DNA of 64,000 nucleotides from the NCBI GenBank assembly GCA_045598705.1, contig JAZLMM010000003.1:10536-74535 (forward strand), read 5' to 3'. Shown here piece by piece: positions 42,583 to 50,723 of this stretch. The notes under the pieces were generated by a model that was not told where the DNA came from, searched no databases, and was given only the letters and a program-made list of their open reading frames with translations. The translations under genes were made by a program, and so were the position numbers. Source of the DNA: Scatonaster sp045598705 (GTDB taxonomy: Bacteria; Bacillota; Clostridia; Saccharofermentanales; Saccharofermentanaceae). Positions within the stretch are counted from its first letter, which is position 1. Each line of letters starts with the position of its first letter.

Positions 42583-43160
42583 GTGGTGTAGTAGTCAATG
42601 ATCTATGTAAATCATATGGTGATCAAGTTGTTCTTTATAATCTGAATCTAGAGTTTGAAGAAGGCTTAACCACTTGTATGATGGGCCCTTCCGGATGTGG
42701 GAAAACCACTTTCTTACGATTGCTTGCGGGACTGGAGAAAGCAGATTCCGGCACGATTGATACGGGAAAATCGAGAATTTCTTATGTGTTTCAGGAAGAT
42801 CGTTTGAGCGAGAACTACACAGCTGTATCAAATATCCGCTTTGTAGTGGGGAAGTCGATGCATACAGATGAAATCGTCAATATACTGAAAGTATTTGGTT
42901 TGGAAGATTTTACTTCTAAACCTGTTCGTGATTTGAGTGGTGGCATGAAGCGAAGAGTTGCCATCGCACGCGCACTCTGTGTGCCTTATGATCTATTGAT
43001 TCTTGATGAGCCACTCAAAGGACTCGATGAGAAACTGAAACATCAGGTTATGGATCTGATTAAGAAGAATACAGACGGAAAGACGGCCATCTATGTCACG
43101 CATGATCCCATGGAAGCAGAAATTATGGGAGATCGAATCATCAAGTGGGAGGGTCTATGA
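42579..43160 (+). CDS. ABC transporter ATPase, short form
   Basis: The 193-residue product has Walker A GPSGCGKTT (near 34-42), Q-loop YVFQEDRL, signature LSGGMKRRVAIARAL, Walker B LLILDEPLKG and H-loop YVTHDPMEAE. It is about 50 residues shorter than usual SsuB/TauB ATPases, ending just after the H-loop, but all catalytic motifs are intact. Its stop overlaps the hydE start (ATGA), which links transporter and maturase translation. Confidence 0.93.
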   Translation: MSGVVVNDLCKSYGDQVVLYNLNLEFEEGLTTCMMGPSGCGKTTFLRLLAGLEKADSGTIDTGKSRISYVFQEDRLSENYTAVSNIRFVVGKSMHTDEIVNILKVFGLEDFTSKPVRDLSGGMKRRVAIARALCVPYDLLILDEPLKGLDEKLKHQVMDLIKKNTDGKTAIYVTHDPMEAEIMGDRIIKWEGL

Positions 43161-44143
43161 GTTCTGCATTGAATCGAAATGAAATTCTGGATATCCTTCA
43201 AATGCCAGAAAGTGTATTCTATCGTGATGTCGTTCCATTGTCGCAGCGAATTGCACACGAGTCTTTCTCGAACCATCTTCTCGTTACATCTATGGTAGGT
43301 TATAGCAATATATGTAAGAATAATTGTGTATATTGCGGAATGAGAGCCAGTAAGAATCCGATAGAGCGATATCGAATTCCACCTGAACAAGTGATTGAAA
43401 AATGTCTGAAAGCGAAGAACCAAGGTTTCGAATGTACATTCCTCATCTCAGGGGAAGATCCAAAGTATGGGTTTGAGAATATTCTATCCATCGTAAGTCG
43501 TTTGAAGAAAGAGAATATGTGGATCAGCTTGGCATGTGGTGAATTTAGTCGAAGTCAATTTGAAGAACTCAAATCCGCAGGTGTGGATGAATATGTTCTT
43601 AAGTTTGAGATGTCGAATTCTGAACACTTTAATCAGTTGAATCCATCCACCACTTTCAATAAACGAATGCAGGCAATCTATGATGTGAAGTCTTTAGGTT
43701 TGAATCTATCCTCTGGAAATATAGTGGATTGGCCGGGCCAGACCTTGAAGGAATTAGCGGATGATATCCTTCTCATGCATGAACTTGATGTCAGTTGGGC
43801 GCCTGTAATTCCATATCTTCCAGCCAAGAATACCCCTTTGGCAGTAAGTGGTCATCGAGGAGATTTGTTGAAATTATATAAGGAAATTGCAATACTTCGA
43901 ATATTGATGCCTCGAGTTAACATTACCGCCCAACAACCTGGCAAAGATATCACAAAAGGGTTGTCAGATGTTAAGGGCAACTTGGCCGCCATTGAGGCTG
44001 GGGCCAATGTCCTTTTCTTCGATCTTCTGTCGGATGTTGAAGCGAAGCATTTCCGAGTAATCGATGATCGAAATATAACTGGCCCCTCACATATATTCAA
44101 GTTAGCAGAAGTTTCGGGAAAAGAATTGATCTTGTGTAGGTGA
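43157..44143 (+). CDS. hydE: [FeFe]-hydrogenase maturase HydE, radical SAM enzyme
   Basis: HydE acts on the Fe(CO)2(CN)-cysteine product of HydG during assembly of the H-cluster. The 328-residue product has the radical SAM cysteines in CKNNCVYCGMR (Cys 53, 57, 60), RYRIPPEQVIEKC, FLISGEDPKYG, NIVDWPGQTLKELADDILLMHEL, VIPYLPAKNTPL and the C-terminal LRILMPRVNITAQQPG. These match HydE better than BioB or PylB. The HydF gene follows by 6 bases, which supports the call. ATG 43157 follows GGGAGGG. HydG and the hydrogenase itself are not in the window. Confidence 0.9.
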   Translation: MSSALNRNEILDILQMPESVFYRDVVPLSQRIAHESFSNHLLVTSMVGYSNICKNNCVYCGMRASKNPIERYRIPPEQVIEKCLKAKNQGFECTFLISGEDPKYGFENILSIVSRLKKENMWISLACGEFSRSQFEELKSAGVDEYVLKFEMSNSEHFNQLNPSTTFNKRMQAIYDVKSLGLNLSSGNIVDWPGQTLKELADDILLMHELDVSWAPVIPYLPAKNTPLAVSGHRGDLLKLYKEIAILRILMPRVNITAQQPGKDITKGLSDVKGNLAAIEAGANVLFFDLLSDVEAKHFRVIDDRNITGPSHIFKLAEVSGKELILCR

Positions 44144-44149
44144 TTCACT

Positions 44150-45340
44150 ATGAGTTTAACGGATACCCCAGCTACAGAACGTGCACATATTTCTTTCTTT
44201 GGTAGAAGAAATGCCGGTAAATCCAGTTTGGTAAATGCAATTGCTAATCAGAACGTGAGTATCGTATCCGATATACTTGGTACGACGACGGATCCTGTTC
44301 GTAAAACGATGGAGATCCTTCCATTAGGTCCGGTAGTCATTATCGATACACCAGGCTTTGATGATGAAGGCATGCTTGGAAAGATGCGTGTTACGAAAAC
44401 TAAAGATGTGTTGAAGCAAACAGACATCGCCGTATTAGTCGTGGATGCAGGACAAGGCTACCATGAGGATGATTTGGCCTTCCTCGCTTTATTGAAGGAA
44501 ATGAAGCTCCCGTATGTCGTTGTGTTTTCTAAAGCTGATCTATGTAAATCGGTACAAGACTTACCGAATGATGTGTTGAAGACAAGTGTTGAGAATGGTT
44601 ATGGGATTGAAACGTTAAAAGAACGACTTGCTCGTATGATTCATGACAATCTTTCAGAGAAATACATTCTGTCCGATCTTTTGGAAGCGGGCGATGTAAT
44701 CGTATTGGTCACTCCCATTGATCAATCTGCCCCTAAAGGAAGATTAATTCTGCCGCAACAACAGACACTGCGTGAAATCCTTGACTTCCATGGCATTGTT
44801 GTCACCTGTCAAACAGAAGAACTATCCGAGACATTAGCTTTGCTTTGCAGAAAACCGAAACTGATCATAACTGATTCTCAAGACTTTGAGAAAGTAGGAC
44901 AGATTGTGCCGCAAGATATCCCGTTGACTTCATTTTCGCTGCTGTTTGCAAGGTATAGAGGAATCCTTGAAAGTCTGATCAATCAAGTGAATGTTTTGGA
45001 TTATATCAAAGATGGGGATAAGATACTGATTTCGGAAGGATGTACTCATCATCGGCAGTGTGAAGATATTGGAACGACGAAGATTCCTAATTGGATTGAG
45101 CAGTATACAGGCGTGAAGCCTATATATGTATTTGCGTCAGGAAGTGATTTTCCCGATGATTTATCAGAGTTTTCGCTCATTGTCCACTGTGGCGGTTGTA
45201 TGTTAAATGAGAAAGAAATGAAGCATCGTATCGAGCAAACTCTTGCAAATGGGGTTCCAATTGTGAACTATGGGGCGCTGATTGCCAAAACAAACGGCAT
45301 GTTTGAACGAGCGATTCTGCCAATTTGTCCGAATCGTTGA
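44150..45340 (+). CDS. hydF: [FeFe]-hydrogenase maturation GTPase HydF
   Basis: HydF is the scaffold that receives the HydE/HydG product and loads the di-iron unit into hydrogenase. The 396-residue product has a GTPase domain (P-loop GRRNAGKSS near 18-26, DTPGFDDEG, SKADLC), a dimerisation domain and a C-terminal Fe-S domain. Its ligand motifs are EGCTHHRQCED (about 295-305) and HCGGCM (about 345-350), the CxH...HCxxC pattern of HydF. It is the last gene of the operon, with a weak ribosome site (TAGGTGATTC). Confidence 0.95.
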   Translation: MSLTDTPATERAHISFFGRRNAGKSSLVNAIANQNVSIVSDILGTTTDPVRKTMEILPLGPVVIIDTPGFDDEGMLGKMRVTKTKDVLKQTDIAVLVVDAGQGYHEDDLAFLALLKEMKLPYVVVFSKADLCKSVQDLPNDVLKTSVENGYGIETLKERLARMIHDNLSEKYILSDLLEAGDVIVLVTPIDQSAPKGRLILPQQQTLREILDFHGIVVTCQTEELSETLALLCRKPKLIITDSQDFEKVGQIVPQDIPLTSFSLLFARYRGILESLINQVNVLDYIKDGDKILISEGCTHHRQCEDIGTTKIPNWIEQYTGVKPIYVFASGSDFPDDLSEFSLIVHCGGCMLNEKEMKHRIEQTLANGVPIVNYGALIAKTNGMFERAILPICPNR

Positions 45341-45407
45341 TTTATTGCTGCATAAGAATTATAGTATCTCTATAATGGTTTGGGTTAAACATATTTGGAG
45401 GTTACCA

Positions 45408-45953
45408 ATGAAAACACTGATTGTAGTAGATATGCAGAAAGATTTTATCGACGGTGCGCTTGGTTCGAAGGAAGCTACAACGATCGTTTCTAATGTGGCA
45501 AAGAAAATTAAGTCCTATGTGAAGAATGGGGATCGTGTAGTATTTACCCGTGATACGCATAAGAAGAATTACCTTTCTACAAGAGAAGGCAAATTCTTAC
45601 CGGTTCCTCACTGTATTAAGGATGAAGATGGTTGGCAGATTAACTCGAAGCTAATCAAGGCTGCCGGTGAGTCGTATATTGTGATTGATAAGCCATCTTT
45701 TGGTTATAACGGATGGAAGAAATTCTTGAAAGACGATACAGATGAGGTGGAACTCGTAGGGCTTTGTACCGATATATGTGTGGTTTCCAATGCATTGATC
45801 ATTAAGAACCTTTTCCCGGAGAGGGATATCATCGTGGATAGCGCTTGTTGTGCAGGTGTTTCTCCTGCGACACATGATGCGGCAATTTCTACAATGAAGT
45901 GCTGTCAGATCTGTGTATTACATGAAGGCAAAGAACCTTGGAGGAATGTATAA
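45408..45953 (+). CDS. pncA: Nicotinamidase, isochorismatase family
   Basis: The enzyme deamidates nicotinamide to nicotinate for NAD salvage. The 181-residue product has VVDMQKDFIDGALGS (catalytic Asp near 9), FTRDTHKKNYLSTREGKFLPVPHC (metal-site region) and LVGLCTDICVVSNALI, which supplies the nucleophilic Cys. These match clostridial nicotinamidases. ATG 45408 follows TTGGAGGTTACC; a TATAAT at 45371-45376 is a likely -10. The next gene is nicotinate phosphoribosyltransferase, which fixes the pathway. Confidence 0.92.
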   Translation: MKTLIVVDMQKDFIDGALGSKEATTIVSNVAKKIKSYVKNGDRVVFTRDTHKKNYLSTREGKFLPVPHCIKDEDGWQINSKLIKAAGESYIVIDKPSFGYNGWKKFLKDDTDEVELVGLCTDICVVSNALIIKNLFPERDIIVDSACCAGVSPATHDAAISTMKCCQICVLHEGKEPWRNV

Positions 45954-45954
45954 G

Positions 45955-47160
45955 ATGAAACTTGATCGAATCATCGTAAGTCTTCTCGAGACAGATATGT
46001 ATAAGTTTTCTATGGGACAGGCAATCTATCACCAGTTCCCATCGTATAAGACGACTTGGTCTTTCGCTTGTAGAAATACGGATGTGAAATTTACAAGCGA
46101 GATGGTCGAAGAGATCAAAGAACAGATTAAAGCATATTGTGACTTGCGTTTCACAGAAGACGAATTAGCATATCTTGATTCGATTCAATGGATCAAAGGT
46201 TCTTATATTGATTTCCTTAGACTTTGGAATCCACGTTTTGAAGATTTTGAGATCACTACTGATGCACCATGTGGCTTGACTATCGACACTCGTGGTACAT
46301 GGTTGAATACATCTATGTATGAGATCCCGACGCTTGCAATCGTTAATGAAGTGTATTTCCGCATGGCATATGATTACAATATTTTGATTTCGAGCTTCAA
46401 AGAAAGACTGGCAGAGAAGATTGAATGGGTAAGAAGCGGGAAATACTGCTTGTCTTCCTTCAGTGAGTTCGGCTTGAGAAGAAGATTATCTGCCGAAGCG
46501 CAGGAGTTAGCGGTCAAATGTCTGTCTGAGGCTGATTTGGGAGAAAGTCGTTTCGTCGGAACGTCCAATGTATATCTTGCGAAGAAATTCAATCTGACGC
46601 CAGTCGGTACTATGGCACATGAGTGGATTATGTGCGTAGGGCAAGGAAATCACAAGCATAATCCTGCCTATTCCAATTGGTATGCACTTCGGTCTTGGGT
46701 CGATGAATATGGCGTGCTGAACGGAACAGCCCTTACGGATGCGATTACTACGGACTGTTTCTTGCGTGATTTTCAGTTAACGTATTCTACACTGTTCTCT
46801 GGTGTTCGTCATGATTCCGGAGATCCTTTCGAGTGGGGGGAGAAAATGATTCGACACTATGAATCATTAGGCATTGATCCCAGAACGAAGACACTTCTGT
46901 TCTCGGATAGCCTGAATTTTGAACGTGCAGATAAACTGTATCGTCATTTCCATGGTCGTGCCCGTGTAGCTTTCGGTATTGGTACATATATTGCGAATGA
47001 TACTTGCGAAGAGGCACTCAACATTGTCATGAAGACTACGCGTTGCAATGGTCAGGACGTGGCAAAGATTTCAGATGTTGAGGGCAAAGGCATGTGTAAG
47101 AACCCAGATTATGTGAAGTATTTACAACGATGCATCGACTGGCGTATGCAATATGAGTGA
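45955..47160 (+). CDS. pncB: Nicotinate phosphoribosyltransferase
   Basis: PncB joins nicotinate and PRPP to make nicotinate mononucleotide. The 401-residue product shows LLETDMYKFSMGQAIYHQFP, WLNTSMYEIPTLAIVNEVYFR, FSEFGLRRRLSAEAQ (catalytic region), VGTSNVYLAKKFNLTPVGTMAHEWIM, and SGVRHDSGDPFEWGEKMIRHYESLGI with TLLFSDSLNF. These match the E. coli-type PncB1 class. ATG 45955 lies 1 base after the pncA stop with GGAGGA at 45940-45945. PRPP comes from the Prs paralogues at 14.6-17.1 kb. Confidence 0.94.
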   Translation: MKLDRIIVSLLETDMYKFSMGQAIYHQFPSYKTTWSFACRNTDVKFTSEMVEEIKEQIKAYCDLRFTEDELAYLDSIQWIKGSYIDFLRLWNPRFEDFEITTDAPCGLTIDTRGTWLNTSMYEIPTLAIVNEVYFRMAYDYNILISSFKERLAEKIEWVRSGKYCLSSFSEFGLRRRLSAEAQELAVKCLSEADLGESRFVGTSNVYLAKKFNLTPVGTMAHEWIMCVGQGNHKHNPAYSNWYALRSWVDEYGVLNGTALTDAITTDCFLRDFQLTYSTLFSGVRHDSGDPFEWGEKMIRHYESLGIDPRTKTLLFSDSLNFERADKLYRHFHGRARVAFGIGTYIANDTCEEALNIVMKTTRCNGQDVAKISDVEGKGMCKNPDYVKYLQRCIDWRMQYE

Positions 47161-47178
47161 TTCTTTTTGCTGTCTCAC

Positions 47179-47207
47179 TTGACATATTCGCCATAAATCG
47201 GTATATT
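47179..47207 (+). promoter_or_regulatory. Consensus promoter of tRNA-Thr
   Basis: TTGACA (47179-47184), a 17-base spacer and TATATT (47202-47207) precede tRNA-Thr by 24 bases. It is the closest match to the sigma-A consensus in the window. Confidence 0.85.
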
Positions 47208-47231
47208 TTTATTTGCTTTGAGAAGAGCAAT

Positions 47232-47306
47232 GCCAATGTGGCTCAGGGGTAGAGCAATTCACTCGTAATGAATAGGTCGTGGGTCCGATTCCCACCATTG
47301 GCTCCA
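47232..47306 (+). tRNA. tRNA-Thr (anticodon CGT)
   Basis: The 75-base cloverleaf has acceptor GCCAATG/CATTGGC and an encoded CCA end. The D-arm is GCTC/GAGC, the anticodon stem ATTCA/TGAAT with loop CTCGTAA (anticodon CGT), and the T-arm GTGGG-TCCGATT-CCCAC. All stems pair fully. Confidence 0.96.
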
Positions 47307-47309
47307 TTT

Positions 47310-47342
47310 GACGGACATCCTTATTGGTGTCCGTCTTTTTTT
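47310..47342 (+). terminator. Terminator after tRNA-Thr
   Basis: GACGGACA (47310-47317) pairs with TGTCCGTC (47328-47335), extended inside by CC/GG, and is followed by seven T residues. It begins 4 bases after the tRNA. Confidence 0.92.
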
Positions 47343-47468
47343 CGGTTTCATATATTTTCTTCAAGTGACTATTTTTCTGTATATTCATGTATAATTAAAT
47401 ATATATGGAAAAGAGGAAGACTATTAAATATGTTTTTATCTCACAAGGTAGGGAAAGGCGACTGCTAT

Positions 47469-48854
47469 ATGAGTCGTAGATTCGGATCATATTTTCTCTC
47501 ATTTGTATTGATTGTATCCTGCCTTTTTTCAGTAGGATGCCATAAATCTACCAATAGTTATCCATCAGTACTAGTTTCAGAGATTTCTTCTGATGTAGAA
47601 ACGCAGGTGAGTTCTTCTCTTATTTCAAGTGAAAGTTATGAAATTTCTATTGCTTCACCACTTTCATATGAGACATGTATGTATATAGCAAAACTTTATG
47701 TAGCGAAATCTCAAGGACTTCTTGGAGAAGGCGTTACGGGTGACACAGTTGATCTAGGTTATTTAGATTCGATAGATCTTCCTTTTATCTTGAAAGTATA
47801 TGGTACCGGAGATACGGGTTGTAATATCACAACATTAAATCAATGGGAGAGTGAAGGTGAATTACCAGATATTTTCCTTACGGAAGAATTTGATCAGGTC
47901 GTATCATGTGGATATGCCTCTCCGATTACATTTTACTTGGCTGATAACACGCTTCTGTCAGCGGATCGCACGTATGCGAATATGATTTCTTCTTTCTTTG
48001 TGAATCAGGAACAATATGGCATTCCTTACCAGACTGCAGCCGCAATTCTTTATTGCGACATGGAAGTATTAAATCGTGCAGGCGTATCAGCTGTTAGTTT
48101 TCAGCAGAGTAAACGTTCTATTGAGGAACTTCTGTTGAAAGTTTCTATGCTGAATGAGAAAGAGAAGGTCGTCTTACCGTTTTACATGGCAGAAAGTATG
48201 TTGCCATATTTACCATGTTCTGTTTATTCTAGCCCATATTTATCTGCAGCTTCAGATCTTGACCGCAAATCAAGGGCTTATACTGATGCGCTTGAATATA
48301 CGCGATCTTTGGTAAGAAATGGATTGTGTTATGAGTCTTATTCTAAAGAAGAATTAGATATTTTGTTCGATGGAATGTCTCCGCTTCTTTCAAGAAAAGT
48401 TGGCGTTTGGGCTGGTACAACGGATGAGTTGCCTCGTTATGATAACTATATGCCTAATACTTTGAATCTCATGCAGTATCCATCTTCAGAAGAAGATACT
48501 TATTCTGCACCGCTTCTTATCAGCTATCCACTATGTATTTCTTCGCATTGTGAACGTCCCAAAGAAGCTTGTGATCTAGCCGTATTTTTCGCTATGGATG
48601 AAGATGCATTGCTTCTTACAAGCCGTCTTCAGAATCGTGAAGGATATTTACCTTCGATTTCAGCCACCTCTGTCTGGAAGAGTGTGACTGGACGTCAGAA
48701 ATATGGCATGTACCTGATTCAATATATGGAACTTATGGAAGAGGCTATCTATATTCCTTCTGTATCAAATAGTTTGGAGTTTCAGAATGACCTGGCTTAC
48801 ATTAATGACAAGGTTCAGCCGATTCTTGTGCGCGAACGGGAGGAAGAGGAATAA
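47469..48854 (+). CDS. Extracellular solute-binding lipoprotein (ABC sugar-type fold)
   Basis: The 461-residue product has a lipoprotein signal with lipobox FSVGC near residues 20-24, a Ser-rich linker and a large binding-protein fold. The pattern WESEGELPDIFLTEEFDQ resembles the GxxPDI stretch of carbohydrate-binding proteins, followed by YGIPYQTAAAILYCD and a C-terminal YLPSISATSVWKS. No permease or ATPase gene is adjacent, so it is an orphan. I chose ATG 47469; ATG 47430 is possible but gives a less normal signal peptide. TATAAT at 47390-47395 is a likely -10. Confidence 0.75.
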   Translation: MSRRFGSYFLSFVLIVSCLFSVGCHKSTNSYPSVLVSEISSDVETQVSSSLISSESYEISIASPLSYETCMYIAKLYVAKSQGLLGEGVTGDTVDLGYLDSIDLPFILKVYGTGDTGCNITTLNQWESEGELPDIFLTEEFDQVVSCGYASPITFYLADNTLLSADRTYANMISSFFVNQEQYGIPYQTAAAILYCDMEVLNRAGVSAVSFQQSKRSIEELLLKVSMLNEKEKVVLPFYMAESMLPYLPCSVYSSPYLSAASDLDRKSRAYTDALEYTRSLVRNGLCYESYSKEELDILFDGMSPLLSRKVGVWAGTTDELPRYDNYMPNTLNLMQYPSSEEDTYSAPLLISYPLCISSHCERPKEACDLAVFFAMDEDALLLTSRLQNREGYLPSISATSVWKSVTGRQKYGMYLIQYMELMEEAIYIPSVSNSLEFQNDLAYINDKVQPILVREREEEE

Positions 48855-48868
48855 GGAGGTATTACTCG

Positions 48869-49954
48869 ATGGATGTGATCATGTCGCCTATTCGAATCAT
48901 GGATGCCGCGAAAATCAAGGCTCAGCACCTTCTTGATCGCGTCACAGACGATGTGCCTGCTTATATTCGTTCAATACTCTCCGATATACGTAAGAGATTC
49001 TTTATTGCTTCTGTTTCTTCTGAGCAGGGCGAGGTGCCTTTTGCAATAATGGGACTAGATGATATTTCTTTGACTCATCGAAATGCTGCACTGATTGTTC
49101 ACTATGCTAATGATGATTCTTCGCTCGAAGACAGTATCTCAATGGATTGTTTTGCGTCTGCTCTGGATCGCCTGGTAAGACTTGCTTTCTTTGAGATGAA
49201 TCTTCATCGTGTAACCATGTTGATGTGCGTCGAAGATGATTTCGCTGAACAAATAGCAAATCGGTGTCATCTTCAACAGGAAGCCATCTTGGAAGATGCA
49301 CTTCATATCGAAGATCATTTTGTAGATGCAGCGCTTTTCTCACTTCTTGATTCTGACTATCCGGATTATTCCGTAGGATTTGTTCCATTTCGAAAGGGTG
49401 TATTAGCTATAAGAGGTGATAATCACTCTGTAGAATCAACTAAATTCTTTAGTTATGGTGAGAAATTAGAAGATTCTTTGGAAAGAAATGTGGCCATTCG
49501 AACTGGCATTGCAGATGATTCGGGCATCCTCAAGTCTGCTGATGATGAATCGTATCGAGATTTACTTAACCTTCCTTTCCCAGATGAGGTTAGTAGATGT
49601 ATGCAACAGATGAATGAGTACTTCGCCAAAAGACGTACAGTTTTTACGGTTCATGCTGTACCGTTATTTGGCAGTGATTTCCAGAAAAGAGTTTGGGAGA
49701 AAGTCGCACAAATTCCTTATGGTGACACAGTGAGTTATGAAGATGTCGCATTGGCTCTTACGGGAGGGGATAAGACGATGGCTAGAAATCTTACTCGTGC
49801 CGTGGGTGCTGCATGTGGTGAGAATCCATTACCTCTTCTAATTCCATGTCATCGAGTAATTGGTAAAGACGGTCGCTTAGTTGGTTTCTCAGCCGGATTG
49901 CCTTATAAAGAGTTTCTCCTCAATCATGAAATGTTTGGTATACACGTTTGTTAG
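48869..49954 (+). CDS. Fusion of GNAT-like domain and O6-methylguanine-DNA methyltransferase
   Basis: The C-terminal part (about residues 255-361) is a methylguanine-DNA methyltransferase: FGSDFQKRVWEKVAQIPYGDTVSYEDVA, the active-site motif LLIPCHRVIGKDG and GFSAGLPYKEFLL. The N-terminal 170 residues resemble RimJ/RimL-type GNAT acetyltransferases: LDRLVRLAFFEMNLHRVTMLM, then a GF-like segment and AILEDALHIEDHFVDAALFSLLDSDY. The acetyl-CoA pyrophosphate loop (RxxGxG/A) is not evident. A linker of about 80 residues joins them. The product would repair alkylated guanine; the role of the front half is unknown. AAGGAGGT supplies the ribosome site; ATG 48869 or 48881 could start it. Confidence 0.82.
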   Translation: MDVIMSPIRIMDAAKIKAQHLLDRVTDDVPAYIRSILSDIRKRFFIASVSSEQGEVPFAIMGLDDISLTHRNAALIVHYANDDSSLEDSISMDCFASALDRLVRLAFFEMNLHRVTMLMCVEDDFAEQIANRCHLQQEAILEDALHIEDHFVDAALFSLLDSDYPDYSVGFVPFRKGVLAIRGDNHSVESTKFFSYGEKLEDSLERNVAIRTGIADDSGILKSADDESYRDLLNLPFPDEVSRCMQQMNEYFAKRRTVFTVHAVPLFGSDFQKRVWEKVAQIPYGDTVSYEDVALALTGGDKTMARNLTRAVGAACGENPLPLLIPCHRVIGKDGRLVGFSAGLPYKEFLLNHEMFGIHVC

Positions 49955-49970
49955 AAAGAAGGTTTTATAT

Positions 49971-50624
49971 ATGAAAGTTACTTTTGCTCCATCAACTATG
50001 CTTAATCCTGTACCTGTCGTGATGGTTTCCTGTGCGGGTAAAGATCCGAAGCAGATTTCGATGCGTCCGAATGTCATCACTGTTGCCTGGGCGGGAACAA
50101 TCAATTCTGAACCACCCATGGTGTCTATTTCTGTGCGCAAATCAAGACATTCTCATGAACTGATCACACAGACCTCAGAGTTTGTGATCAATCTTGTAAC
50201 AGAGGATCTGGCCAAAGCCTGTGATTTCTGCGGAGTGAGAAGTGGAACGCAGGTAGATAAATTTGCTGAAATGTCGCTTCATGTGGCGGAAGCACCTGGA
50301 CTTCAGTATGCGCCTCAGATTCAGGAGAGTCCTGTCTCGATTAGTTGCAAATTACGAGATATCATTGAATTGGGTTCACATGATATGTTTCTAGCTGAAG
50401 TCGTTGCGGTGTCTGTGGATGATCATTATATCAATGAACAGGGTAAAATCTGTCTTGATCGGGCAAAGCTTGTTGCGTATTCTCACGGCGAATACTATGG
50501 ACTGGGAAAACTTCTTGGTTTTTTCGGTTATTCTGTCGCCTCGAAAAAGGCATTTGAAAGACGAATGCCTGCCAAAAAAGTCAAGAAATGTTATAAAAAA
50601 TCAAATAAAGAGACCATCAAATAA
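49971..50624 (+). CDS. Flavin reductase-like protein (FMN-binding split barrel)
   Basis: The 217-residue product has the flavin-reductase-like fold: MVSCAGKDPKQ at the N-terminus, NVITVAWAGTINSEPPMVSISVRKSRHSHELI (FMN-binding), FVINLVTEDLAKACDFCGVRSGTQVDKFAE, and a Lys-rich tail (residues 196-217). Close relatives act as NAD(P)H:flavin reductases or flavoredoxins in anaerobes. ATG 49971 follows AGAAAGAAGG. It lies 16 bases after the fusion gene on the same strand, so co-transcription is likely. Confidence 0.9.
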   Translation: MKVTFAPSTMLNPVPVVMVSCAGKDPKQISMRPNVITVAWAGTINSEPPMVSISVRKSRHSHELITQTSEFVINLVTEDLAKACDFCGVRSGTQVDKFAEMSLHVAEAPGLQYAPQIQESPVSISCKLRDIIELGSHDMFLAEVVAVSVDDHYINEQGKICLDRAKLVAYSHGEYYGLGKLLGFFGYSVASKKAFERRMPAKKVKKCYKKSNKETIK

Positions 50625-50625
50625 G

Positions 50626-50655
50626 TTGACAATCGAAGTATTTTATATTTACAAT
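50626..50655 (+). promoter_or_regulatory. Promoter of rny
   Basis: TTGACA (50626-50631), an 18-base spacer and TACAAT (50650-50655). The predicted transcript start is near 50662, about 50 bases before the GGAGGTGA ribosome site. Confidence 0.7.
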
Positions 50656-50723
50656 TAATAAGTGTTTGTTATGAATGACACATGTTTTTGAATCTTGAAA
50701 ATTTAATATTGGAGGTGAGTACC

